The translations under genes were made by a program, and so were the position numbers. 64,000 nucleotides of DNA. Origin: Mycolicibacterium sp. MU0050 (GTDB lineage Bacteria > Actinomycetota > Actinomycetes > Mycobacteriales > Mycobacteriaceae). The DNA lies in the NCBI RefSeq assembly GCF_963378085.1, contig NZ_OY726395.1:2418001-2482000 (forward strand), given 5' to 3'. The notes under the pieces were generated by a model. The model worked only from the letters and a program-made list of their open reading frames with translations. It was not told the DNA's origin and made no database searches. This document shows positions 7,665-16,645 of the stretch, piece by piece; the stretch's first letter is position 1, and each line of letters opens with the position of its first letter.

Positions 7665-9899
7665 TCAGGCGCCCTTGCCGATGTCGTAGCGGTCGGCGTC
7701 CATCACCTTGGTCCACGCCGCCACGAAGTCCTTGACGAACTTCTCCTTGGCGTCGTCCTCGGCGTAGAACTCGGTCAGCGCCCGCAGCTGCGAGTTGGAC
7801 CCGAACAGCAGGTCGACGCGGCTGGCCGTGTACTTCTGCTCACCGCTGAGGAGGTCCTTGCCGATGTAGGTGCCGTCGTCGGCCGGCGACGGCTCCCATT
7901 TGAGGCCCATATCGGTGAGGGTGACGAAGTAGTCGTTGGTCAGCTGGCCGGGCCGCTCGGTGAGCACACCCAGCTTGGAGCCGCCGTGGTTCGCGTCGAG
8001 CGCCCGCAGGCCACCGACGAGCACCGTCATCTCCGGTGCCGACAGCTTCAGCTGGTTGGCGCGGTCGATGAGCTGGTACTCGGCCGGCACCTCCAGGCCC
8101 TTGCCGAGGTAGTTGCGGAAGCCGTCGGCCTTGAGCTCCAGGTAGGAGAACGAGTCGACATCCGTCTGCTCCTGGCTGGCATCGCCGCGACCCGAGCTGA
8201 ACGGCACCTCGACGTCGAATCCGGCCGCCTTGGCCGCCTTCTCGACGCCGACGTTGCCGGCCAGCACCACCAGGTCGGCGAACGACACGTCGACGCCGGC
8301 GCTGCCCTGGATCTCCTCGAGCGTGCGGATCACCTGGGCCAGTTCCTCGGGCTCGTTGGCCTCCCAGCCGAGCTGCGGCTGCAGCCGGATCCGACCGCCG
8401 TTGGCGCCGCCGCGCATGTCGCTGGCGCGGAACGATCCCGCGGCCTTCCACGCCGTCGAAACCAGTTGCGACACCGAAAGATCCGACGCCGCGATGGCGC
8501 TCTTCAGGGTGGCGATGTCAGCGTCGGACAGGGGCTTGCCGGCCGGGACGATGTCCTGCCAGAGCCACGTCTCGTTCGGAACCAGCGGCCCGAGGTAGCG
8601 CGACACCGGACCCAGGTCGCGGTGCAGCAGCTTGAACCAGGCCTTGGCGTATTCCTCCCGCAGCTCCTCCGGGTGGTCCAGCCAGCGACGGGTGATCTTG
8701 CCGTAGATGGGGTCGAACCGCATCGACAGGTCGGTGGTCAGCATCGACGGATGCGTGCGGCCCTTGAGGTCCGCGGTGGGCACCGAGTTGGCCCAGCCGT
8801 TGTCCTTGGGCCGCCACTGGTGGGCGCCCGCCGGGCTCTTGAACAGCTCCCACTCGTTGCTGTACAGGATCTCCAGGAAGCTGTTGTCCCATTTGGTCGG
8901 AGTGTGCGTCCAGGTGACCTCGAGCCCGCTGGCGACTTTGTCGTTGGGGTTGCCGGTCTCGTTGGGGTTGGTCCAACCCAGGCCCATGTTCTCCAGCGGG
9001 GCGCCCTCGGGCTCGGGTCCGAGCACGCTGGCGTCGCCGTTGCCGTGGGTCTTGCCGAAGGTGTGCCCGCCGCAGATCAGCGCCGCGGTCTCGACGTCGT
9101 TCATCGCCATCCGGCCGAAGGTCTCGCGGATGTCGATCGCGGCGGCCAGCGGATCCGGATTACCTTCGGGGCCTTCGGGGTTGACGTAGATCAGACCCAT
9201 GTGGGAGGCGGCGAGCGGGTTCTCCAGCCGGGTGCGGTCACCGTTCGAGCCGGCGTAACGCTCCCGGGTGCCCAGCCATTCGGCCTCCGCGCCCCAATAG
9301 ATGTCCTCCTCGGGCTCCCAATAGTCCGGGCGGCCGAAGACGAATCCGGCGGACTTGAATCCCATCGCTTCCTGCGCGCGGTTGCCGGCGTAGACCAGCA
9401 GGTCCGACCACGACAGCTTCTTGCCGTACTTCTTCTTGAGCGGCCACAGCAGCCGGCGGGCGTTGTCCAGCCCCACGTTGTCCGGCCAGCTGTTGGTCGG
9501 GGCGAACCGCTGTTGGCCCCGGCCGGCGCCGCCGCGGCCGTCCTGCACGCGGTAGGTGCCCGCGGCGTGCCACGACATCCGCACGAACAGCGGGCCGTAG
9601 TTGCCGAAGTCGGCCGGCCACCAGTCCTGGGCGGTGGTCAGCAGCTCGTCGAAGTCGCGTTCGAGCTGTTCGAAGTCGAGGGTCTGCACGGCCTCGCGAT
9701 AGTCGAAGTCCTCGTCGTGCGGGTCGATGACGTCGGGGTTCTTCTGCAGGATCTTCAGGTTGACGGCGTTGGGCCACCAGTCGCGGTTGCTGCCGCCCTC
9801 GACCGGTCGCCGGATGACCATCGGGCAACCGGCGTTCTCGGCCGGCTCAGTCTGGGCTTCGCCAACCGGCGGGGACTCGACAGCGTGTTCCTCTGGCAC
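7665..9899 (-). CDS. katG: Catalase-peroxidase KatG, copy 1
   Basis: A 744-residue heme catalase-peroxidase. The distal site [11 protein letters not shown] (Arg/Trp/His near 107-111), the tyrosine segment LIYVNPEGP and RMAMND supply the Trp-Tyr-Met cross-link; [10 protein letters not shown] carries the proximal His. Both the catalytic N-terminal and the inactive C-terminal peroxidase-like halves are present. The enzyme removes H2O2 and, in this family, can activate isoniazid. It starts at GTG (MPEEHAVES) with GAAAGGA a few bases upstream, 36 bases after furA, so it is the second gene of a furA-katG operon. A second copy lies at 30.8 kb. Confidence 0.96.
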   Translation of the reverse strand: MPEEHAVESPPVGEAQTEPAENAGCPMVIRRPVEGGSNRDWWPNAVNLKILQKNPDVIDPHDEDFDYREAVQTLDFEQLERDFDELLTTAQDWWPADFGNYGPLFVRMSWHAAGTYRVQDGRGGAGRGQQRFAPTNSWPDNVGLDNARRLLWPLKKKYGKKLSWSDLLVYAGNRAQEAMGFKSAGFVFGRPDYWEPEEDIYWGAEAEWLGTRERYAGSNGDRTRLENPLAASHMGLIYVNPEGPEGNPDPLAAAIDIRETFGRMAMNDVETAALICGGHTFGKTHGNGDASVLGPEPEGAPLENMGLGWTNPNETGNPNDKVASGLEVTWTHTPTKWDNSFLEILYSNEWELFKSPAGAHQWRPKDNGWANSVPTADLKGRTHPSMLTTDLSMRFDPIYGKITRRWLDHPEELREEYAKAWFKLLHRDLGPVSRYLGPLVPNETWLWQDIVPAGKPLSDADIATLKSAIAASDLSVSQLVSTAWKAAGSFRASDMRGGANGGRIRLQPQLGWEANEPEELAQVIRTLEEIQGSAGVDVSFADLVVLAGNVGVEKAAKAAGFDVEVPFSSGRGDASQEQTDVDSFSYLELKADGFRNYLGKGLEVPAEYQLIDRANQLKLSAPEMTVLVGGLRALDANHGGSKLGVLTERPGQLTNDYFVTLTDMGLKWEPSPADDGTYIGKDLLSGEQKYTASRVDLLFGSNSQLRALTEFYAEDDAKEKFVKDFVAAWTKVMDADRYDIGKGA

Positions 9900-9935
9900 T
9901 GCGTTTCCTTTCGGGAGTGGTGTGACGGGCTGTGA

Positions 9936-10379
9936 TCACGGGTGTGATCCCGACATCTGGATGGCAACGCAGCCGGGGCACAGGCCCCAGTAGATGACCT
10001 CGGCTTCGTCGATGGCGAAGCCGAGATTCTCGGAGGCGGTCAGGCAGGGGGTGTCGCCGACGGCGCAGTCGACGTCGGCGATGTCGCCGCAGGAGCGGCA
10101 CACGATGTGGTGATGGTTGTCGCCGACGCGGGCTTCGTATCGGGCGACCGAACCGGAGGGCTGGATGCGGCGCACCAGCCCGACGGCCGTCAGCGCGTTC
10201 AGGGAGTCGTAGACGGTCTGGTGGGACACGTCGGGCAACTCGGCGCGGACCGCGCGGATGATGGTGTCGGTGTCAGCGTGGGCGTGGGCGTGCACTGCGC
10301 CCAGGACCGCAACTCGGGGACGCGTCACCCGAAGATCGGCCGCGCGCAGCTGATCTGCGTACTCGGCTGCCGAGGTCAT
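9936..10379 (-). CDS. furA: Ferric-uptake-family regulator FurA, copy 1
   Basis: A 147-residue Fur-family repressor. It has the N-terminal winged helix (DVSHQTVYDSLNALTAVGLVRR region, near 50-75), the metal-binding HHH stretch in VGDNHHHIVC, and two Cys pairs, CRSC and CPGC, of the structural zinc site. In mycobacteria FurA represses its own operon with katG and is relieved by peroxide. The gene lies directly before katG on the same strand. The ATG is only 6 bases after the predicted -10, so the transcript is probably leaderless. It is divergent from the MenC-like gene. Confidence 0.95.
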   Translation of the reverse strand: MTSAAEYADQLRAADLRVTRPRVAVLGAVHAHAHADTDTIIRAVRAELPDVSHQTVYDSLNALTAVGLVRRIQPSGSVARYEARVGDNHHHIVCRSCGDIADVDCAVGDTPCLTASENLGFAIDEAEVIYWGLCPGCVAIQMSGSHP

Positions 10380-10385
10380 ACGGCC

Positions 10386-10414
10386 ATCCTGGCGCGGTTT
10401 CTGGAATCAGTCAA
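10386..10414 (-). promoter_or_regulatory. furA-katG promoter and overlapping FurA box, copy 1
   Basis: Read on the minus strand: TTGACT (-35, complement of 10409-10414), 17 bases, CAGGAT (-10, complement of 10386-10391), 6 bases, then the furA ATG. The AT-rich string TTGACTGATTCCAGAA covering the -35 has the form of the FurA operator known from mycobacterial furA promoters. The spacing predicts a transcript that begins at or next to the start codon. Confidence 0.75.
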
Positions 10415-10473
10415 GAGAATGCCGATTTTCATGTCCGCCGACGCTCGGCCGGCACGTTCTCGGCTAGCGTCCG

Positions 10474-11448
10474 GTGGTTGTGCAGACATTGATCGACCTC
10501 GCGGGCGCGCGCGTCTTCGCCATCCCAGCGGACGACGGCCTCGGGGAAACCCGTGCGCGCGAAGGGATGCTGATCGAGGGGCCGCAGGGCTGGGGGGAGT
10601 TCAGTCCCGCCGACTCGGCCGACCCGGCCGAATTGGCGCGCTGGCTGACCGCCGCGACCGAGCCGGGCACCGTCGGCTGGCCCGATGCCGTGCGCGGCCG
10701 GGTCCCGGTGGCCGTCACCGTGCCCGCGGTGCCGGCCGAGCAGGCGCGCCGCCTCGCCGCGGGTAGCGGGTGCCGCACCGCCGACGTGCTGGTCGGCCCG
10801 GGCGACGCCGCCGACATCGCCCGCGTCGAGGCCGTCCGCGACGCGCTGGGGCCGGCCGGCCGGGTGCGCTGCCGCGCCGGCGCGCCCTGGGCGGTCGACA
10901 CCGCAGCGGCGGTAATCGCGGAACTCGCGCGCGCGGCGGGGGAGCTGGAGTTCGTGACCCAACCCTGCGCGTCGCTGGCGGAGACGGCGGCTCTGCGCCG
11001 CGCCGTCGACGTGCCCATCGGAGTCGAGGCATCCCGGCACCAGGTCGGCGGCCGCCCGGACCCCGCGCTCGCGCAGGCCGCCGACGTCGTCGTGCTCGAC
11101 TGCGGCCCGCTCGGCGGGGTCCGGCGGGCACTGCGGGTGGGCGAGATGGCGGGTCTGCCCAGTGCGGTCACCTCGACGGCGGTGAGCACCGTCGGCCTGG
11201 CCGCGGCGGTCGCGCTGGCGGCGGCGCTGCCCGATTCCGGCTATGCGTGCGGCACCGGGGAGCGCGCCTTGCTGGCCGGTGATCTGGTCAGCGAGTCGCG
11301 GTCGCTGACCCCGACGGACGGATTCCTGCCGGTCGCGCCGATGCCGCCGGGGCCGCGCGCGGACCTGCTGGAGCGGTTCGCGGTGACGGACCCGCGGCGC
11401 ATCGCCCGCTGGCGGCACCGCCTGGAGATCGCCCGGTCGGCGGGCTGA
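10474..11448 (+). CDS. MenC-like enolase-superfamily protein lacking the catalytic residues
   Basis: A 324-residue protein resembling mycobacterial o-succinylbenzoate synthase from LIEGPQGWGEF through PCASLAE, PLGGVRRAL and the C-terminal CGTGERALLAGDL. The active site is gone. The Lys pair (family KVKV) reads DVLV, the first metal Asp (family VDAN) reads CRAG, the metal Glu (family VEQPC) reads VTQPC, the second Asp (family ADES/VDES) reads VEAS, and the second Lys (family VLKVAPLGG) reads VLDCGPLGG. It is therefore unlikely to make OSB and may be regulatory or structural. The frame is clean, with no indels. The start is GTG, divergent from furA by 94 bases. Confidence 0.8.
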   Translation: MVVQTLIDLAGARVFAIPADDGLGETRAREGMLIEGPQGWGEFSPADSADPAELARWLTAATEPGTVGWPDAVRGRVPVAVTVPAVPAEQARRLAAGSGCRTADVLVGPGDAADIARVEAVRDALGPAGRVRCRAGAPWAVDTAAAVIAELARAAGELEFVTQPCASLAETAALRRAVDVPIGVEASRHQVGGRPDPALAQAADVVVLDCGPLGGVRRALRVGEMAGLPSAVTSTAVSTVGLAAAVALAAALPDSGYACGTGERALLAGDLVSESRSLTPTDGFLPVAPMPPGPRADLLERFAVTDPRRIARWRHRLEIARSAG

Positions 11449-11518
11449 CCGGCCGGCATCCGCCCGCCAGGGTGGGCCCGGTCACCACCCTGGCCTCCAC
11501 ACAGTGGCGCGCTCTTGG

Positions 11519-11530
11519 CAGACTGGGGCC
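11519..11530 (+). promoter_or_regulatory. Probable leaderless promoter of tpx
   Basis: CAGACT (11519-11524) is followed by GGGGCC and the tpx ATG. The hexamer fits a mycobacterial -10 (TAnnnT-like), and the 6-base distance puts transcription start at the start codon. The same arrangement recurs before several other genes in this window. Confidence 0.5.
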
Positions 11531-12025
11531 ATGGCACAGATAACCTTGCGTGGAAACCCCATCAATACGGTCGGCGAACTGCCCGCGGTCGGATCCTCGG
11601 CGCCCGCCTTCAGCCTGGTCGGCACCGATCTCGGCGCGGTCGACAACGAGCAGTTCAGCGGAAAGTCCGTGTTGCTCAACATCTTTCCTTCGGTAGACAC
11701 CCCGGTCTGCGCGACCAGCGTGCGGTCCTTCAACGAGCGCGCGGCCGCCGGCGGCGTTTCGGTGCTGTGTGTCTCCAAGGATCTGCCGTTCGCGCAGAAG
11801 CGCTTCTGCGGTGCCGAGGGCATCGAGAACGTCACCACGGCCTCGGCGTTCCGCGGCAGCTTCGGTGAGGATTTCGGCATCACCATCGCCGACGGGCCGA
11901 TGGCCGGCCTGCTGGCCCGCGCCGTCGTGGTGATCGGTGCGGACGGCAAGGTCGTCTACACCGAGCTGGTTCCGGAGATCGGATCCGAGCCGAACTACGA
12001 CGCCGCGTTGGCCGCGACCAGCTAG
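11531..12025 (+). CDS. tpx: Thiol peroxidase Tpx (atypical 2-Cys peroxiredoxin)
   Basis: A 164-residue peroxiredoxin. The peroxidatic Cys lies in VDTPVCATSVR (about residue 60) and the resolving Cys in KRFCGAEG (about 93), the Tpx-type pair that forms an intramolecular disulfide. It reduces lipid and hydrogen peroxides with thioredoxin. The start MAQITLRGN was chosen because it is the conserved Tpx N-terminus; the open frame extends 9 codons further. It is a single gene closed by its own hairpin. Confidence 0.95.
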   Translation: MAQITLRGNPINTVGELPAVGSSAPAFSLVGTDLGAVDNEQFSGKSVLLNIFPSVDTPVCATSVRSFNERAAAGGVSVLCVSKDLPFAQKRFCGAEGIENVTTASAFRGSFGEDFGITIADGPMAGLLARAVVVIGADGKVVYTELVPEIGSEPNYDAALAATS

Positions 12026-12058
12026 TTCAACCACCGCCGGCGACACCGCCGGTTGCGG

Positions 12059-12096
12059 ACGTCCGCCTCCCGGCATTGCGCCGCCGAGGCGGACGT
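12059..12096 (+). terminator. Hairpin downstream of tpx
   Basis: Perfect 11-bp arms ACGTCCGCCTC and GAGGCGGACGT are separated by 16 bases and begin about 34 bases after the tpx stop. It is placed to end the tpx transcript. There is no T-tract. Confidence 0.55.
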
Positions 12097-12271
12097 TCGT
12101 GCTTTTCGGGAGCGCAGAGTCACCGTTTTGTCACGGTCGTGCATCTCATTGGCGTTGTGCCCGCACACAATTGGCGACACGACCCGCGCGCGCGGTACAA
12201 GTGAGAGTGACCTGACGCCCACCCGTCCGCGCCGGCTGTGCGCGGGCGCCCGAAGAGAATCGACACGTCCC

Positions 12272-12829
12272 ATGAAACGCCTCTGTGTCCTCGTTCTAGG
12301 TGTGGCCGTGGTGCTCGCCGGGGGACTGGTGGCGCCCGGATCGGCCGTCGCCCGGCCGGCGGCCAACCAGCAAGCGATCGACTACGTGATCGCGCGCGCA
12401 CTGGCGCAGCGGGGCGTTCCCTACACCTACGGCGGCGGGGACGTGTCCGGCCCGACGCTCGGCGCCGAACCGGACGTGGCCGGTGTCGAACCCGACCCGC
12501 TGGTCAGCATTTTCGGGACCACCCCGGCGGTGCGGGAACCCCGCCCGCGGGTCGCCGGATTCGACGCGTCCGGGCTGATCGTCTACGCCTTCGGCGGAGT
12601 CGGGATCAAACTGCCCCGGTCGTCCGGCGAGCAGTACAAGGTCGGTCGCAAGATCCCGCCGTCGCTGGCCCTGCCGGGCGACCTGATCTTCTACGGGCCC
12701 GAGGGCACCCAGAGTGTGGCGTTGTTCCTCGGCAACGGGCAGATGCTGGAGGCCACCACCCCCGCGGTCGCGGTGTCGCCGGTGCGGACCAACAACATGG
12801 CGCCCTACCTGTCGCGCATCATCGAGTGA
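12272..12829 (+). CDS. ripD: RipD-like NlpC/P60 protein without catalytic Cys and His
   Basis: A 185-residue exported protein with a signal peptide (about residues 1-27, ending near AVARPAA) and one NlpC/P60 domain. The sequence tracks M. tuberculosis RipD: IARALAQRGVPYTYGGG, LPRSSGEQYKVG, GDLIFYGPEGTQSVALFLG and SPVRTNNMAPYL. As in RipD, the usual catalytic Cys segment (FDCSGL) reads FDASGL and the usual HVGIYLG reads SVALFLG. RipD binds peptidoglycan without cutting it, and the same is expected here. The C-terminal Pro/Gln tail of the tuberculosis protein is absent. The start is the MKRLC codon, giving a complete signal peptide. Confidence 0.88.
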   Translation: MKRLCVLVLGVAVVLAGGLVAPGSAVARPAANQQAIDYVIARALAQRGVPYTYGGGDVSGPTLGAEPDVAGVEPDPLVSIFGTTPAVREPRPRVAGFDASGLIVYAFGGVGIKLPRSSGEQYKVGRKIPPSLALPGDLIFYGPEGTQSVALFLGNGQMLEATTPAVAVSPVRTNNMAPYLSRIIE

Positions 12830-12886
12830 GTCCGGCCCGAGTGGCGGTGCCGTCGTGGCAACGGTAAGCCCCTAGACTGACCTGCC

Positions 12887-13669
12887 GTGGGCACATTGAT
12901 CGCATTCGCGCCATGGATCGTCTACTGGATTCTGGTCGGTAACGTCCCGTTCCACACCGCCGTGCTGATCGCCCTGGCGGTCGCCATCGGAGCGGCCGTC
13001 GTCGGCCGGCTGACCGGCGGGCCCGGGCGATCCCTCGAAATCGGGGCGCTGGCAACGTTTGTCGTGCTCACGGTGCTGACGTTCATCGCGAGCCAGGAGT
13101 TCATGGAGCGGTGGATGCAGCCGCTCAGCAACGCGGGCATCTTCCTCGTCGCGCTGGTCGGACTGCTGGTCGGCAAGCCCTTCGTGCGGGAGTTCGCCGA
13201 GGTGGGGCAGCCGCCCGGTGTCGTCGAAAGCGATCTGTTTCAGCGGATCACCACGGTACTCACCTGGATCTGGGTGGCGACGTTCGCTGGGATGACGGTG
13301 TCCTCGGCGGTGCCGCCGATCGTGCAGGGCGACGCGACCATCCTGGACACCCGGACGCCGCTGTCGTTCGTCTGCTACTGGGCGATCCCGATCTCGCTGC
13401 TGGGCCTGGCGGCGCTGGCGTCGCGCTACCTGCCCGACAAGATGATGGCGGGCATCCACGACGTCGAGCGCAAGACCACCTTCGTGGCCTACAGCGAGGC
13501 GGCCATCGATGAGTTGTACTACCTGGCGCAGCAACACGTCGAGCGAGAGGTCGGGCCCGACCAGGAGCCCTACAACATCAAGGTCGGCGGCAGCGGGACC
13601 ACGCTGACCGGCGACGAGAGCCGGATGTCGTGGCCGGCCACCTACAAGGTGCGCGAGCGCAGGCGCTGA
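12887..13669 (+). CDS. Membrane protein of unknown function
   Basis: A 260-residue protein with about six hydrophobic helices: near residues 3-18, 24-40, 50-68, 82-95, 125-145 and 160-178. A soluble C-terminal domain of about 80 residues follows (DVERKTTFVAYSEAAIDELYY and onward). No family is recognised. It starts at GTG; TAGACT lies at 12873-12878, 8 bases before, so the transcript may be leaderless. It is convergent with the TenA gene. Confidence 0.75.
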   Translation: MGTLIAFAPWIVYWILVGNVPFHTAVLIALAVAIGAAVVGRLTGGPGRSLEIGALATFVVLTVLTFIASQEFMERWMQPLSNAGIFLVALVGLLVGKPFVREFAEVGQPPGVVESDLFQRITTVLTWIWVATFAGMTVSSAVPPIVQGDATILDTRTPLSFVCYWAIPISLLGLAALASRYLPDKMMAGIHDVERKTTFVAYSEAAIDELYYLAQQHVEREVGPDQEPYNIKVGGSGTTLTGDESRMSWPATYKVRERRR

Positions 13670-13679
13670 CCCGCCGCGA

Positions 13680-14381
13680 TCACACCGGCCAGCTCTCCAG
13701 CCGGTAGGCGGCATCGAAGAACATCCACTCATACCGTGACGTCGCGACGAAATGCGCTCGCGCGGTGGCCTCGTCGGCCGGTGTCAGCGTCGCGCCGAGC
13801 CGGTCGGTGAGGTCGAGCACCTCGGCGACGCTGGCGGCGAACTCGTCGCCGCCGTAGGTGTCGATCCAGAGCTGGTACCGCGGTTCGGGGGAGCCGCGCC
13901 GCAGCAGCTCGGTGCCCACCTGCGCATAGATCCAATAGCAGGGCAGCACGGCGGCCACGCCGTCGGCGAATCCGCCGCCGTAGGCGGTGGCGAGCAGATA
14001 GCTGGTGTAGGCCTGCGTGGTGGGGGTGACCACGGCGGCGTCGATGTCGGCGATGCTGATGCCCAGCTGGGGCAGCAGGGTGTTGTGCAGTTCCAGCTCG
14101 ACGTCGAACACCTCGGCCGAGTGCCGGGCGAACATCGCCGCGTCGGCCGGCCGCGCTGCCTTGGCCGACACGATCGCCAGGGCGCGGGAGTACGCCCGCA
14201 GGTAGTGCATGTCCTGAGCGACGTAGTGCGCGAACACATCCGACGGCAGCGTCCCGTCGGTCAGCCCGGTGATGAACGGGTGCTCGAGGGTCGCCGCAAA
14301 CTGGGTGCGGTCGATCTCGGCCCACAGGCGGGCGGTCCAGGATCCGGCTTCTCGACGCTCGTGCGCGCGCTGATTCGTCAC
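13680..14381 (-). CDS. TenA-family protein (thiaminase II / aminopyrimidine salvage)
   Basis: A 233-residue all-helical TenA protein. It has FITGLTDGTLPSDVFAHYVAQD at the N-terminus (split: FITGLTDGTLPSD, VFAHYVAQD), the candidate catalytic Cys in LPCYWIYAQVG (near 135) and the C-terminal YEWMFFDAAYRLESWP with the conserved Glu/Phe pattern. TenA proteins hydrolyse aminopyrimidine breakdown products for thiamin salvage. The start is the GTG of VTNQRAHERR; the open frame runs on antisense to the next gene and is not real there. No thiamin gene is adjacent. Confidence 0.87.
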   Translation of the reverse strand: MTNQRAHERREAGSWTARLWAEIDRTQFAATLEHPFITGLTDGTLPSDVFAHYVAQDMHYLRAYSRALAIVSAKAARPADAAMFARHSAEVFDVELELHNTLLPQLGISIADIDAAVVTPTTQAYTSYLLATAYGGGFADGVAAVLPCYWIYAQVGTELLRRGSPEPRYQLWIDTYGGDEFAASVAEVLDLTDRLGATLTPADEATARAHFVATSRYEWMFFDAAYRLESWPV

Positions 14382-14457
14382 CCCTGGAAACCTACCCGGC
14401 CCGCGCGGTCCGGTGGCGGCCCCGTCGCGGCGCGCGCCGATGGCTACCCTGGGGCGA

Positions 14458-15063
14458 GTGGATCCACGGGACTTACGCGTAGGGGATGCCGACCGCGAGC
14501 ACGTGGCAGCCCTGCTGCAGCGGGCGGTGGGCGAGGGCATGCTCACGCTGGACGAATTCAGTGACCGGATGGACACCGCGATGGCGGCCAGAACCCGCGG
14601 CGAACTCGGTGCCGTCATCGCCGACCTTCCGGGAATGCACCTGCCCGGGACGCAGTTGCCGATGCCCTCGGGCGCGGGACTCGCGCCGACGTCGGCGCCG
14701 CTGCCACTGCACGCCACCATGTCCACGATCCGGCGCACCGGGGATTGGCAGGTGCCCGAGGTGGTGACGATCAAGAGCCGACTCTCCGACGTCGCCCTGG
14801 ATTTCAGCGCCGCCGACATCCGCACGCCCGTTGTGACGATCGAGGTCGACGACATCCTCGGCAGCATCGACATCGTGGTGCCCGAGGACTTCACCGCCGA
14901 TCTCAGCGCGTTGCGGTGCACGGCGAGCACCGCGAACGCGAAGGTTCGCGGGGGCCCGCCGGTGGGCCGGGTCCATCTGGTGGTGCGGGGGAAGTTGCGG
15001 TTCAGCACGCTGAACGTCAAGCACCCGTTCGGTACCCGGGTGCGCAAGTGGTGGGGGAGCTGA
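14458..15063 (+). CDS. DUF1707 (SHOCT-like) domain protein
   Basis: A 201-residue protein opening with a DUF1707 domain (VDPRDLRVGDADREHVAALL, then EGMLTLDEFSDRMDTAMAA), followed by a beta-rich C-terminal domain like the DUF2154/LiaF-type cap (VVTIKSRLSDVALDFSAADI, then IVVPEDF). The domain pair is common in actinobacterial membrane-associated proteins of unknown role, but no membrane helix is present here. The GTG start was chosen because TACCCT ends 7 bases before it, giving a leaderless arrangement, and because DUF1707 normally begins at the N-terminus. Confidence 0.8.
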   Translation: MDPRDLRVGDADREHVAALLQRAVGEGMLTLDEFSDRMDTAMAARTRGELGAVIADLPGMHLPGTQLPMPSGAGLAPTSAPLPLHATMSTIRRTGDWQVPEVVTIKSRLSDVALDFSAADIRTPVVTIEVDDILGSIDIVVPEDFTADLSALRCTASTANAKVRGGPPVGRVHLVVRGKLRFSTLNVKHPFGTRVRKWWGS

Positions 15064-15069
15064 CCGCGG

Positions 15070-16632
15070 TCAACCCGCGCCCGCCAACTTCTGGTCGATC
15101 ACCCACGACCGCAACGTTTTTCGATCCAGTTTGCCGCTGGCCAGGGTGGGGATCTGATCGGCGGTGACCACCAGCCACCGGCTGGGCACCTTGTAGCTGG
15201 ACAGCTGCTCGCGGGCGCGGCGCTCGAGGTCGGCGGTGTCCGCCTCGGCCGAGTTCGGAACCACCACCGCGCACACCTGCTCGCCGCGCTCGGCGTCCTC
15301 GACCCCGACGACCACGCACTGTGCCACCTCGTCGAACTCCGCGATCACGGCCTCGACCTCCAGCGGTGACACGTTGGCTCCGGCCGCCTTGATCAGTTCG
15401 CTGCTGCGTCCGACATAGAACAACCGCGGATCGTCGTCGCGCCGGTAGACGCGGTCGCCGGTGTGATACCAACCGTCGGCGTCGAAGGTCTCCCAGCGCT
15501 CCCGCTTGTTGTAGCCGGCCATCACGCCGATTCCGCGCACCCACAGCTCACCGACGTCGCCGCTGCCCACCTGTCGGCCGTCCTCGTCGACGATCCTCAT
15601 CTCGGTGTAGGCGAAGCCGCCGGCGGTCTCCGACATGGTGCGGTGGACCGGGAATCCATCCGGCACGTCGGTCATCGCGATGTCGACCGGCCCGTCGCGC
15701 AGCATCGGGACGCTGCTCAGGTCCCGGTCGGGGAAGCTCGGATGTTCCCGCAGCTTCTGGGTGAACGCCGGCCACCCGACGATGCCGGTGGCGCGTTCGC
15801 GTTCGACGAGATCCAGGGCGGTCGCGGCGTCGAGGCGGTCCAGCACCAGCAGCGTAAGCGAGTCGTGCAGGGCGCCCATCGCGGCCAGCACCCCGCCGAT
15901 CCAGAAGAACGGCATGGCGCACAGGATGCGCGGTGCCACCGGCTGCCCGGTGATCGCATGGATGGCCGCGGGCCACGTGGAGGTCTGCCGCACCAGCGTC
16001 CCATGGGTGTGAATCACCCCCTTGGGGTCCGCGGTGGAGCCGGAGGTGTGCACCATGATCGCCGGATCGGCGGGCGAGACCTCGCGCTGCACGGCCGCCA
16101 GAATCTCCGCCGGCACTGCGGATTCCGGCCGGGGCCGGGTGGCCCAGCGCCGATCGGTGTCTTCGGTGAGCACGACGGTACGCAGAAAGGGCGCCGTGGG
16201 CAGCGCCAGACGCGCCGAAGGTGCGTCGGCCAGGCCGGGCAAGGCGGCCTCGAGACGGTCGGCAACGTCGTGGTGCAGCACCCGGGTCGGGGCGATCAGC
16301 AGGGCGACGTCGGCCAGTCGCAGCACCTTGGCGATCTCGGCCGGGGTGTACAGCGTGCTCAGCGGCACCACCAACGCGCCGATGCGCGACGCCGCCAGCC
16401 ACCACACGATCCAGTCCACCCCGTTGGGGAAGAACAAGCCGACGCGGCTGCCCTTGCCGACACCGTGGCCCAGAAGCCAGCGCGCCGCCTCGGCCGAGCG
16501 CCGCTCGGCGTCCGCATAGCCGAGCCGGTCCTGCGGGGTCACCACATAGTCGGCCGCGGCGAAGTCGCGCGCCGCGCGCTGCAGCAGCGCCGGCACGGTG
16601 AGCGGTTCCGAGGTCAGCTCGTGGTCCGTCAT
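15070..16632 (-). CDS. Acyl-CoA synthetase / AMP-dependent ligase
   Basis: A 520-residue adenylate-forming enzyme. The AMP-binding P-loop is MVHTSGSTADPKGVIHTHG, the A5-type motif MSETAGG, the hinge region GDRVYRRDDDPRLFYVGR and the catalytic-lysine motif LASGKLDRKTL near the C-terminus. It activates a carboxylic acid as acyl-AMP and then acyl-CoA; the substrate is not evident. The start MTDHELTSE lies 13 bases after the crotonase stop on the same strand, so the two form a small acyl-CoA operon. It is convergent with the DUF1707 gene. Confidence 0.9.
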   Translation of the reverse strand: MTDHELTSEPLTVPALLQRAARDFAAADYVVTPQDRLGYADAERRSAEAARWLLGHGVGKGSRVGLFFPNGVDWIVWWLAASRIGALVVPLSTLYTPAEIAKVLRLADVALLIAPTRVLHHDVADRLEAALPGLADAPSARLALPTAPFLRTVVLTEDTDRRWATRPRPESAVPAEILAAVQREVSPADPAIMVHTSGSTADPKGVIHTHGTLVRQTSTWPAAIHAITGQPVAPRILCAMPFFWIGGVLAAMGALHDSLTLLVLDRLDAATALDLVERERATGIVGWPAFTQKLREHPSFPDRDLSSVPMLRDGPVDIAMTDVPDGFPVHRTMSETAGGFAYTEMRIVDEDGRQVGSGDVGELWVRGIGVMAGYNKRERWETFDADGWYHTGDRVYRRDDDPRLFYVGRSSELIKAAGANVSPLEVEAVIAEFDEVAQCVVVGVEDAERGEQVCAVVVPNSAEADTADLERRAREQLSSYKVPSRWLVVTADQIPTLASGKLDRKTLRSWVIDQKLAGAG

Positions 16633-16645
16633 CGTCCCCGCCACG

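Noticed and set aside
7647..9935. Very long open frame (762 codons) antisense to the first katG
   Set aside because: It lies wholly opposite a certain katG and has a composition typical of antisense high-GC frames. The same effect occurs opposite the second katG (30726-33683), which shows it comes from codon bias.
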